This document shows positions 7,229-15,465 of a stretch of 50,042 nucleotides of DNA, piece by piece. The stretch is from Lachnospiraceae bacterium (GTDB lineage: Bacteria > Bacillota > Clostridia > Lachnospirales > Lachnospiraceae): contig SVDH01000016.1 in the NCBI GenBank assembly GCA_015057865.1, positions 1 to 50,042 of the forward strand. Direction: 5' to 3'. Under the pieces are notes generated by a model. The model did not search any database and had not been told where the DNA came from. It worked only from the letters and a program-made list of their open reading frames with translations. The translations under genes and the position numbers were made by a program. The stretch's first letter is position 1; the number at the start of each line of letters is the position of its first letter.

Positions 7229-8580
7229 TAAAGGTCAACTCTACTCTTCTTCCACCGTCCCGTCAATATGAACGTGACACAGATGATACACGAACATAAC
7301 GGTGCAAACGGATACGCAAGCGCGATCCCAAGGAATCCCAATGGTGTCAGTGTACTGAGTATCCTCGCCAACGCATACCGGACCGCAAAGGCGTTTATGA
7401 TTGCGCAACTTAGGGTCACATGCGTATAGCCCGCACCAATCAGGAGACCGAACAGGCAGAACATGACCGTCTCGATCAGGAAACTCCAGGCAAAAATCCG
7501 AAGATACGGGCCGCCCATCGCAAGGACAGCGGGATCAGTTGTAAAGATATGCAGCATCGTTTGCGGAATGAATTCCGATAACAGAAAAAAGACAACTGCC
7601 AGAGGAAGCGCATACACGATTCCGACAAGCATACCCTTTTGGGCACGTTTGTATTCTCCTGCACCGATATTCTGACCACTTGTTGCGATGATCGCTCCCA
7701 TCACTGCCTGCCCCGCAAGTACGGCAAAAGAGCTGAGCCTTGTGACAGAAGCGGAAACAGCCGCAGCCGTATTGCCATAATGATTGACCAGAACAAGCAC
7801 CAGAATAAATGAGATGTTGGTCAGTGTAAACTGAATCGCCTGCGGCAGACCGATCTTCATCACACTTTTTAAAAGGTTTTTCTGCACCCGCAAACGTACA
7901 TTTTTCAGATTCAGGAAATCATATTTTCTGCCGGCAAGCGGGAATACCAGAACACAGCAAACAATCTGTGCGATCAATGTCGCGATCGCGGCACCCGTTG
8001 CATTCATATCACACACCCCGACCAGGATCAGGTCGAGCACGATATTGAGCACTGCGGTAATAATGATCAGAAGCATCGGGATCATGGATTCTCCGATTCC
8101 CCGAAGCAATGCTGCCATGACATTATAAAGATAAATGAAAACCGTTCCGATCACACAGATCCGGAGATAATTCACAGTCTGTGCATATGCTTCCGGCGGC
8201 GTATCCATCGCATGCAGCAATGGTTTTGCCAGCGCAAACACGACAACGGTGATTGCGATCGCAACGCAAAAGAACGCCACGCACATGGTCCCCATCACAT
8301 TTGATATCTGGAATGACTTTTTTGCACCAAGCAACTGCGCTGCCAGTACAACACCACCGTTTGATAACCCCATCACGATCGCTAAGATCAGCATCGTCAC
8401 CTGGCCGCCGTTTCCGACTGCAGCCAGACCGGTCGCTCCCGCAAACTGACCTACGATAATCATATCTACTATGTTGTAAATTGCCTGCAGCAGGTTGGTG
8501 ATGATCAATGGAATCGAGAAGACCAACATTGATTTCCATAAACTACCGTGCAGCAAATCCGGTTTCTTTGCAAGTTTCAT
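7228..8580 (-). CDS. MATE family multidrug/metabolite efflux transporter
   Basis: This 450-residue protein carries two MatE repeats with twelve predicted membrane spans, opening with the family's usual HGSLWKSMLVFSIPLIITNLLQAIYN and the VDMIIVGQFAG motif of the first repeat. MATE proteins export cationic drugs, dyes or metabolites using Na+ or H+ gradients; the substrate here is not predictable. The ATG at 8580 is chosen for AAAGGTGACGTT directly upstream; the longer frame begins inside the promoter. The gene is transcribed alone from a promoter 30-58 bases upstream of the start. Confidence 0.9.
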   Translation of the reverse strand: MKLAKKPDLLHGSLWKSMLVFSIPLIITNLLQAIYNIVDMIIVGQFAGATGLAAVGNGGQVTMLILAIVMGLSNGGVVLAAQLLGAKKSFQISNVMGTMCVAFFCVAIAITVVVFALAKPLLHAMDTPPEAYAQTVNYLRICVIGTVFIYLYNVMAALLRGIGESMIPMLLIIITAVLNIVLDLILVGVCDMNATGAAIATLIAQIVCCVLVFPLAGRKYDFLNLKNVRLRVQKNLLKSVMKIGLPQAIQFTLTNISFILVLVLVNHYGNTAAAVSASVTRLSSFAVLAGQAVMGAIIATSGQNIGAGEYKRAQKGMLVGIVYALPLAVVFFLLSEFIPQTMLHIFTTDPAVLAMGGPYLRIFAWSFLIETVMFCLFGLLIGAGYTHVTLSCAIINAFAVRYALARILSTLTPLGFLGIALAYPFAPLCSCIICVTFILTGRWKKSRVDL

Positions 8581-8609
8581 AACGTCACCTTTCTTGTTTG
8601 TGCCACTGC

Positions 8610-8638
8610 ATTTTAACATAGAGCAACCTGTGTGACAA
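8610..8638 (-). promoter_or_regulatory. Promoter of the MATE gene
   Basis: On the minus strand TTGTCA (8633-8638) and TAAAAT (8610-8615) are separated by 17 bases, 29 bases upstream of the start codon. Confidence 0.65.
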
Positions 8639-8694
8639 TTCCGAATCGGCATGGTACTTATAATCGTTTTTGTTTAAAACTCAGATACATGTTC

Positions 8695-8760
8695 GAGAAC
8701 TTCGTTCTCTCACTGTTAACGCACAAAAACAGCCGCCGCAAGATGCGACGGCTGCTTTAC
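8695..8760 (-). terminator. Terminator after the alpha-galactosidase gene, with a nearby small dyad
   Basis: The hairpin CAGCCGCCGCA-AGA-TGCGACGGCTG (8730-8754) is followed on the minus strand by GTTTTTGTGCG, a standard intrinsic terminator about 75 bases after the stop at 8830. A further perfect dyad, GAGAAC-TTC-GTTCTC (8695-8709), lies beyond it, upstream of the MATE promoter, and may be an operator. Nothing else is evident in the 8581-8829 gap. Confidence 0.7.
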
Positions 8761-8829
8761 GTTTACGGGAAACCTCCCATAAATGACTGCTCTTTTCGTT
8801 ATTCATTGTCACCATAGATGATGCATACT

Positions 8830-11229
8830 TTACCGCGCTTCCATATAGTAGACACGCGCAGAATAATCCTGGAAGTAACGCACGTTTTCATCATATCCGG
8901 TTCCGGAGAAGCCCTGCATCAGACTGATGCCGGCATTCATCAATACTGCTCCCGATACCCTGTGGTATTCCTGCTCTCCGGGCATTTGCTGGAATCTCGC
9001 GATCACATGGTGCGTCAGGGAATCCTGACGAACGTGGAATGGCGCGACTGTATTGATCAGATCTCCGAACTGCAGGATGCTTTGATCGATCTTCCGGTTA
9101 TAAAAATGATACGCTTTTTCCGGATCCAGTCCTTCTGCGCGAAACCTGGCATATTGCGTGTTGGCCGTGACCATTTCCTGCAAAAGCATGCCGACTGCTC
9201 TTTTCTTGTCCTTTGATACACAGATCCAGCTGCGAAGCGGCGAGCGGTTGTGATCCTGTGTCTTCCCCTGATGATTCACTCTATAGAAATCACCAGACTG
9301 AATCACTTCTCTCCACTTCTTATACTGTTCAACCTGCTCCTTTATGGCCTCGAAATCCCGCTGCTTCATATCCACAAGATTGCATTCATATCCCATGCTT
9401 CCAAACATAGCTACCGCAAAACGGGTATCCAACGGCGTTGAACGAAGCGTCTGATGATTCGGGCTGCCGGACACATGCGCTGAGATCACGGAAAGCGGAT
9501 ACCCATAGCTGTATCCCTCCTGAATCTTTGCCCGGCTGATCGGATCCGTATTATCACTTGCCCAGATCTGCGGAAAATAACATAGCACTCCGGCATCAAA
9601 CCGATTGCCGCCGGCTGCGCACCCTTCAAACAAAATCTCCGGAAAACGCTTCGTCAGTGTATCGACCATTCGGTAGAATCCACAGATATAGCGATGTGCC
9701 GTCTCTCCCTGTCCACTCGTCTCGGATTTTGCCAAATACGGCGAAAAGACATCTGAAAAGATTCGGTTCATATCCCACTTAACATATGCGATATTTGCAG
9801 AAGAAAAGACTTCTGACATCCTCTCGATCATATAGCTGACCACTTCAGGATTTGCCAGATCCAGAATCCTCTGGTTACGCCCCTCAGAATGTGCGCGTCC
9901 CGGGATTTCCATTGCCCAGTCGGGATGTGCGCGATACAGATCACTGTCTGTGTTAACCATTTCCGGCTCGACCCAGATACCAAAATCCAGTCCCAGAGCA
10001 TTGATCTTTTTACAGATACCGTCCAGTCCGTCCGGCAGTTTCTTTTTGTTGACATACCAGTCTCCCAGAGAAGACTGTTCATTATCACGTTTCCCAAACC
10101 ATCCGTCATCCATCACAAACAGCTCAATCCCCGTCTCACTTGCCTTTTGCGCAAGTTTCAAGAGCTTTTTTTCATCGATATCAAAATAGGCTGCTTCCCA
10201 GCTGTTTAGCAAAACCGGACGCAGTTTCCTTTTCCAGCTCCCGCGTACGATGTGCTCTCTGATGAACGCATGCATCTGGTGACTCATACCGGCAAATCCC
10301 TGACCGGAGACCGTCATGGCACTTTGCGGAGTCTCAAAGGAATCTCCCTGCTGAAGGTTCCAGGAAAAACTGTCCGGATTGATGCCCGCTGTAAACCGTG
10401 TTTTTCCGTATGCATTGACCTCTGCGCTTTCATAATGGTTGCCACTGTAGAGCAAATGGAAGCCATAGCAAAGACCCTGCTTTTCTGTTGCATCTTCCTC
10501 AAACAGCATCACAAACGGATTTGCACGATTGGAGGATGAACCGGTCACAGATGAAATCACCTGCTTGCCTGCCCGTATGGGCAAGTCCACCCTGTTCATC
10601 TCCCGTGCCCAGGCGCCAAAAAAGCCGCCCAGCACATATCCGCTGTCAGCAAAATCAAGCTGCGCCGACAAGAGTCTCTCAATGACGATTGGCGTATCTC
10701 CGTCATTGAACAGTTTTGCGCTTCTGCAGATGACATCACAGTCATCATACACATCATAGTAAAGCTCCAGTCTGACCGGCTGTACCGCCTCTTTTAAAAC
10801 GATCGTCAGACGATTTGCCTCTCCTGTCTCATCGTACGCATGAGGCAAAACAAGTTCCTGTCCGTCTCCAACCGTATTGAAATCCGGCAGTTTTTCAACC
10901 CGTGCCTCTGCAAACAGAAAATCCGTTGTCCGACTTCCGTCTGCAAAAGTCAGTTCGACAAACGGTTCTCTCAGATCTCCCTTCCCCCTGCCTGATACCT
11001 CAAGCCGCAGATCTTCCAGTGTGATCGTTTTATGCGCAGGATCATAACAGATCGTATTGCCTGCCTCAAAAGCACGCTTTTCCATCAACGCATCAGCGTC
11101 TTCCATACTGACTTCTCCCAAAGCCGGGCCGTAATACAAATGCTCCAGATGCCCGCTTGCGAGCACCTGGAACAGATATGTCGTATTGTCAGTATGTAAA
11201 CAGAACAGATTCTCATTCTGCTGTATCAT
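8830..11229 (-). CDS. Alpha-galactosidase, GH36
   Basis: This 799-residue enzyme hydrolyses terminal alpha-galactosyl residues such as those in melibiose, raffinose and stachyose. GH36 marks are clear: MDDGWFGKRD (373-382), the nucleophile Asp486 in YVKWDMNR, CAAGGNRFDAGVL (537-549) and the acid/base Asp in WASDNTD (556-562). The usual SGGGRFD appears here as AAGGNRFD. It is about 70 residues longer than typical clostridial GH36 enzymes, with extra sequence in the N-terminal beta domain. No signal peptide is present, so it acts inside the cell. The ATG at 11229, preceded by AAAGGAG, overlaps the end of the transporter gene by 17 bases, which shows translational coupling to the sugar importer upstream. 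Confidence 0.92.
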   Translation of the reverse strand: MIQQNENLFCLHTDNTTYLFQVLASGHLEHLYYGPALGEVSMEDADALMEKRAFEAGNTICYDPAHKTITLEDLRLEVSGRGKGDLREPFVELTFADGSRTTDFLFAEARVEKLPDFNTVGDGQELVLPHAYDETGEANRLTIVLKEAVQPVRLELYYDVYDDCDVICRSAKLFNDGDTPIVIERLLSAQLDFADSGYVLGGFFGAWAREMNRVDLPIRAGKQVISSVTGSSSNRANPFVMLFEEDATEKQGLCYGFHLLYSGNHYESAEVNAYGKTRFTAGINPDSFSWNLQQGDSFETPQSAMTVSGQGFAGMSHQMHAFIREHIVRGSWKRKLRPVLLNSWEAAYFDIDEKKLLKLAQKASETGIELFVMDDGWFGKRDNEQSSLGDWYVNKKKLPDGLDGICKKINALGLDFGIWVEPEMVNTDSDLYRAHPDWAMEIPGRAHSEGRNQRILDLANPEVVSYMIERMSEVFSSANIAYVKWDMNRIFSDVFSPYLAKSETSGQGETAHRYICGFYRMVDTLTKRFPEILFEGCAAGGNRFDAGVLCYFPQIWASDNTDPISRAKIQEGYSYGYPLSVISAHVSGSPNHQTLRSTPLDTRFAVAMFGSMGYECNLVDMKQRDFEAIKEQVEQYKKWREVIQSGDFYRVNHQGKTQDHNRSPLRSWICVSKDKKRAVGMLLQEMVTANTQYARFRAEGLDPEKAYHFYNRKIDQSILQFGDLINTVAPFHVRQDSLTHHVIARFQQMPGEQEYHRVSGAVLMNAGISLMQGFSGTGYDENVRYFQDYSARVYYMEAR

Positions 11230-12583
11230 TTGATAACTCCTTTGAAATCTCTTCCATCTTCTGGTCACTCAACCGGTAGAACTTTTTGAAGACGATCAGC
11301 GCGATCACAAGAATGACCGCGGACGGGATCGTCATAAAAATGCGAAGTCCGTTTAACGTTGCGATCGTCTGCGAAGCAGCCTGCGGGTCAAGTGCCACCA
11401 CTTTGATGACAACACCTGCGATAAAGACCGCGATACCGGATGCAAGCTTTACAGTAAAGGTCTGCATGGAGAAGATCACAGACTCCTCACGACGTCCGTT
11501 TTTCAGTTCTCCGTAATCTACGGTATCCGAGAGGAAAATGGTCAGCATAACGGTCAGAACACCGTATCCCGCATACACCATTACACCCGGGATTACAAGG
11601 ATCCCCCAGCCCACTGTGTGGTACAGGTTTGAATATGCAAATACCAAAAGCACCGCAAACCCAAAGATCTGAATAAGGATCGCATACAGGAACAGACGCA
11701 TCTTGTCGACTTTTTTACGGATCAGCGGAATCAACAGCATCGCAATGACCTGTGTTACAAAACAAGCCGCCACGAAAATGCTGTACGCGCCTGTATTTTC
11801 GACATCAAACTGGAAGAAATACAGGATCAGATTGCCGACGATGTTCAAAGCCAGATAGACCATAATAACTGCAACAACTGCCGTCATGGCCTGGTCGTTT
11901 TTAAATAAGGCCTTAAACATCTGTCCAACACCGACCGACTCCATCTCAGCCGGCTTTTTCTCCGGGACTTTTAAAACGAAGATGATCTCGGAGATCACGA
12001 AGATCACGGCAATGATCAGCGCCCAGTACCGGAAGCCGATCCGATAGTCTGCGATCACTGCGCTGCCGCTTAAGATCGGCACGATCACCATCGTCAATAC
12101 CATCGGGATCGCATCGCCGATACCGGAACAGGATCTGGCCAGTGAAGAGAGCTGCTCTCTTTCCGCGCCCGGATTCGTGATCGCAGGGATCATCGACCAG
12201 AACGGGATATCCATCATCGTATAGGTCACACCCCATGCAATGTAGATGATCGCAAGCCACCAGCGAAGCATGCCGCCGGAAGCCTGTGCCGGTGCGGAAA
12301 ACAATGCATAGATCGTTACTGCATTCAGCACCGTACCCGTTAAGATCCATGGGCGGAAGCGTCCGAATTTCGTCTTGGTTTTTGCTACAATAATGCCCAT
12401 CAGCGGATCGTTGACCGCGTCAAAGATCCGCGCACCCATCAGTACAGCACCGATGAATACACTGCTGACGCCGAGTACTGCATTGTAATAATACAAAATA
12501 TAATTGGAGACCAGCATATATACCAGGTCTTTTCCAAATGCACCAAAGCCGAATGCCAGCTTACTTCGCAAATTTAAAGTCAT
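11213..12583 (-). CDS. GPH-family sugar:cation symporter (MFS)
   Basis: This 456-residue protein has twelve membrane spans. It opens with LRSKLAFGFGAFGKDLVYMLVSNY and has DAVNDPLMGIIV in the second span region, both typical of glycoside-pentoside-hexuronide symporters such as MelB and XynP. The neighbouring alpha-galactosidase makes melibiose, raffinose or another alpha-galactoside the likely cargo. The ATG at 12583 has GGAGGAAATGG upstream; an ATG five codons earlier overlaps the previous stop codon. The gene starts 15 bases after the GT-B-like gene ends and its stop lies inside the alpha-galactosidase gene. Confidence 0.9.
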   Translation of the reverse strand: MTLNLRSKLAFGFGAFGKDLVYMLVSNYILYYYNAVLGVSSVFIGAVLMGARIFDAVNDPLMGIIVAKTKTKFGRFRPWILTGTVLNAVTIYALFSAPAQASGGMLRWWLAIIYIAWGVTYTMMDIPFWSMIPAITNPGAEREQLSSLARSCSGIGDAIPMVLTMVIVPILSGSAVIADYRIGFRYWALIIAVIFVISEIIFVLKVPEKKPAEMESVGVGQMFKALFKNDQAMTAVVAVIMVYLALNIVGNLILYFFQFDVENTGAYSIFVAACFVTQVIAMLLIPLIRKKVDKMRLFLYAILIQIFGFAVLLVFAYSNLYHTVGWGILVIPGVMVYAGYGVLTVMLTIFLSDTVDYGELKNGRREESVIFSMQTFTVKLASGIAVFIAGVVIKVVALDPQAASQTIATLNGLRIFMTIPSAVILVIALIVFKKFYRLSDQKMEEISKELSNDTAE

Positions 12584-12598
12584 AACCATTTCCTCCAA

Positions 12599-14107
12599 CT
12601 ACTGTCGTATGTCACCTGTCCCGGCATCTCTTAATGCAAATGCTGCTTCCACTGCACGATACGCACCATCGTAGATTCCTATTTCCTTGTTCTCACAAAT
12701 GTTCTCACACATGCCTTTCAAAAGCGATGCGTCCTGCCGGAACAGATCGATCATCTGCAGGATGTGCGGAATGTCCTCACATTCAATGGTGCCGTCGCCG
12801 ATTTCCGCGGAATGGATCGCACCCCATCTCTCATGACCGCCGATCCGCCTGATAAAGAGTTTCGGAACCGGATAAAATGCCAGCTCGCTTGGTTTCGTCA
12901 CAAGCACGTCACAGCTTCGCATCAAAAGATTTGTGACATAAACTGCCTCGAAATTATTTTCATGACAGAATGCATGTACACCGATCACGCGACCGTCCAG
13001 TGCCTTCTCACAGAACTTACGGGTACTTTCCCAGTCATTAAAATGTGTTCTCGATACTTTTCGCAGAACCGGAATCTCTGCCGTCAGTTCATGCCAGACA
13101 TGTTCATAATCTCCGACGTTTACATACAACGCCACTTTCTTTTCTTTGATCGCAGGCATTAAATGCCTGATGATCGCTGCAAAGATCTCCTTTTGCGCAC
13201 CCGCGCCGCCAATCGTCAAAAGGAAACGCATCGGTTCACCGCTCGTTTGCCGTTTCTTGCGCCGTTTACAGTCTTTCCTGATATTTTTAACCAACTCGTG
13301 ATCAATATAATGCCCCGTATAAAGCAATGCATCTTCCGGCATCGGATGCAGAATTTCCTTCCCTCGCATTCCGTTTAACGTACGGTAACCAAGATACGCG
13401 CTGTGTGTCTGCACCGTGTGCAGGCTTCCTTCCGCCAGATGCAGTGCCATCGGCCAGTTATCCGGCATCGCATTGACCACATACTGCATTCCGGCATGCA
13501 GCGCTGCCTGTGCCGGCCAGACATGTGTCGCGATCACCGGGATCCTTTTGGGGATATTAAAAAACACCGGTGCCATCAGCTCTGCATTTTTCTGGTCAGA
13601 AGCATTGTAAGAGAGCTTTCGGAACCCCTCATAATTCATCGGTTCCCAAACGACCTTATTGAACACTTTGCTTTTCTGTGAGATGCGGGACCCGAGGGAA
13701 TACAGATCATTCTGCGCACTGATCACCTTCGTACAGGTCGTCTCCGGAAACGAATTCAAATCCATCCAGTACGGCTTGTAGCCAAGCGCATTTGCTGCGG
13801 ATGCGATCGCCATGGAAATCCTGTAATGTCCAAAACCCATGCGGATGTTTCCAACGATCAGTCCTTTTTCTTCATCAAACCCTGCAGGCCGTATCTGCGG
13901 TCGTTTCCCGGAAGCAGGTCTTCCAAGGATCACATCCTTCACACCCAGGATTTCTCCGATTACTTCGTTTTCCTTTAATCTGACCGGATAGGAAAGATCC
14001 GAATCATCCCCGAACCGGCGAATGTATTTTGCTTTGGAAGCCACTGCTTTTTCATAATCATTTTTTGAAATATAGTTCCCAAAGATCGTTTTTGCTCTGT
14101 CTGTCAC
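12599..14107 (-). CDS. GT-B-fold glycosyltransferase-like protein (MGDG synthase/GT28 resemblance)
   Basis: This 502-residue protein is not one I can place firmly. Two segments recall MGDG synthase and other GT28-type enzymes: NIRMGFGHYRISMAIASAA near residue 87 (compare GxGHxxAA, acceptor side) and DVLVTKPSELAFYPVPKLFI near residue 405 (compare VTKPGGLT, the nucleotide-sugar side). There are no membrane spans. I choose the GTG at 14107, with GAGGGG 7 bases upstream, over the ATG at 14122 or TTG at 14128, which lack a ribosome site. It lies 22 bases after the rubrerythrin fusion and 15 bases before the sugar transporter. A sugar nucleotide-dependent transfer is plausible; the substrate is unknown. 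Confidence 0.55.
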   Translation of the reverse strand: MTDRAKTIFGNYISKNDYEKAVASKAKYIRRFGDDSDLSYPVRLKENEVIGEILGVKDVILGRPASGKRPQIRPAGFDEEKGLIVGNIRMGFGHYRISMAIASAANALGYKPYWMDLNSFPETTCTKVISAQNDLYSLGSRISQKSKVFNKVVWEPMNYEGFRKLSYNASDQKNAELMAPVFFNIPKRIPVIATHVWPAQAALHAGMQYVVNAMPDNWPMALHLAEGSLHTVQTHSAYLGYRTLNGMRGKEILHPMPEDALLYTGHYIDHELVKNIRKDCKRRKKRQTSGEPMRFLLTIGGAGAQKEIFAAIIRHLMPAIKEKKVALYVNVGDYEHVWHELTAEIPVLRKVSRTHFNDWESTRKFCEKALDGRVIGVHAFCHENNFEAVYVTNLLMRSCDVLVTKPSELAFYPVPKLFIRRIGGHERWGAIHSAEIGDGTIECEDIPHILQMIDLFRQDASLLKGMCENICENKEIGIYDGAYRAVEAAFALRDAGTGDIRQ

Positions 14108-14129
14108 GAACTGTCCCCTCATTAACAAA

Positions 14130-15368
14130 TTAATAATTTTCGGAATTTACTTCAAAGTAGCTCTGCGGGTATTTGCAGATTTCACACACATCCGGTGCTT
14201 CGGTACCGATTACCAGATGTCCGCAGTTTCTGCATTCCCATATCGTAATGCCGGCCTTTTTGAACACTTCCATTGCTTCGACATTTGCAAGAAGCTTTCT
14301 GTAGCGTTCTTCATGATGCTTTTCAATCGCCGCTACACCGCGGAACTGCGCAGCCAGTGCATGGAATCCTTCCTCATCTGCCTCTTTTGCCATCCGGTCA
14401 TACATATCAGTCCACTCATAGTTTTCCCCTTCTGCCGCGTGCAGAAGATTCTCCGGTGTATTTCCCAGTTCTCCCAAAGCCCGGAACCAAAGGTTTGCGT
14501 GTGCCTTTTCGTTTTCCGCTGTCTTCAGGAACAACGCTGCGATTTGTTCATACCCAGCTTCTTTTGCCACAGATGCATAATATGTGTATTTGTTTCTTGC
14601 CTGTGACTCACCGGAAAATGCCTCCCAGAGATTTTTCTCTGTTTTTGTACCGCCATAGATTCCTATTGGAACCGGTCCGACTACAATATTATCGCCGTCT
14701 GCAGACATCTTTGCATTGTCTGTTGCTGACACTTCTCCCGAAGCAGCCGCCTCCACACGTTCAAAGTCCGACGCCGGGTGCTTACAGATCGGACAAATAA
14801 AATCATCCGGAATCGGATCTCCTTCATATTCGTATCCGCAGATCCTGCATCGCCAGATCACTTTCCCTTCCTCTGTTACGCCAACTGCCTGCGGCTTCGG
14901 CTTTATGTTCTCAAGATAGTATTCATATGTCGTTGAAGGCACATCATTCAGGCCCTGGGAATCTGTTACGCTCGCAATGAAAAGGGTATGTGTCCCTAGA
15001 TCGATTGCCTGTGTCACCCATGCTGAAATATACGCATTGGTCCCTTCTGTAATATAGCGCGTCCCATTCAGCGCTTCCTTCCAGCCATCAAATCCATCGA
15101 ACTTATCCACTTCCCGTCCGGTCTGGAAGCCAAATCGCTTAAACAGATCAAAACTTGCCTGCTGACTGATGATCGATACTGTGAATTTCTTTGTTTCCAT
15201 GATCAGATCATGTGTGTAATTCAATTTGTTGACCGCGATCGTGATCTGATTCGGTTCCGTTGTTACCTGGCCTGCTGTATTGATGATACATCCATTATGT
15301 TTTCCATCTTTTTGCGCTGTTAAGACAAACAGTCCATAGGTTAAACTGTACATTGCGTTTTTTGCCAT
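14130..15368 (-). CDS. Flavin reductase - rubredoxin - rubrerythrin fusion (oxygen/peroxide detoxification)
   Basis: This 412-residue protein joins four modules: an FMN-binding flavin reductase-like domain (1-160), a rubredoxin (C174, C177, C192, C195), a rubrerythrin diiron four-helix bundle (about 240-360, with ESQARNKY, the ENEKAH pair at E287/H290 and EKHHE near 349-353) and a second rubredoxin (C379, C382, C395, C398). The first two modules together resemble the high-molecular-weight rubredoxin of Moorella, which passes NAD(P)H electrons onward. Rubrerythrin reduces H2O2, and sometimes O2, to water. Having donor and terminal peroxidase in one chain would give a self-contained reductase. 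It has its own upstream region of 97 bases with a PerR-like box. Three carbohydrate genes follow it closely. Confidence 0.88.
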   Translation of the reverse strand: MAKNAMYSLTYGLFVLTAQKDGKHNGCIINTAGQVTTEPNQITIAVNKLNYTHDLIMETKKFTVSIISQQASFDLFKRFGFQTGREVDKFDGFDGWKEALNGTRYITEGTNAYISAWVTQAIDLGTHTLFIASVTDSQGLNDVPSTTYEYYLENIKPKPQAVGVTEEGKVIWRCRICGYEYEGDPIPDDFICPICKHPASDFERVEAAASGEVSATDNAKMSADGDNIVVGPVPIGIYGGTKTEKNLWEAFSGESQARNKYTYYASVAKEAGYEQIAALFLKTAENEKAHANLWFRALGELGNTPENLLHAAEGENYEWTDMYDRMAKEADEEGFHALAAQFRGVAAIEKHHEERYRKLLANVEAMEVFKKAGITIWECRNCGHLVIGTEAPDVCEICKYPQSYFEVNSENY

Positions 15369-15427
15369 TTTCCTTCTCCTTCAACAAAATATCCAATTAC
15401 CGTTTAGTAACTGCAACTACAAAAAAT

Positions 15428-15442
15428 ATATCATAACTATAG
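15428..15442. promoter_or_regulatory. Candidate PerR box upstream of the rubrerythrin fusion
   Basis: Read on the minus strand, CTATAGTTATGATAT agrees at 11 of 15 positions with the known PerR box TTATAATTATTATAA. It lies 60-75 bases before the start codon and would overlap a -10-like TATGAT. A nearby GTTTG-ttgtata-CAAAC dyad (15443-15459) is also present. Rubrerythrin genes are PerR-controlled in clostridia, which is why I looked. Confidence 0.35.
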
Positions 15443-15465
15443 TTTGTATACAACAAACTCTTGCA

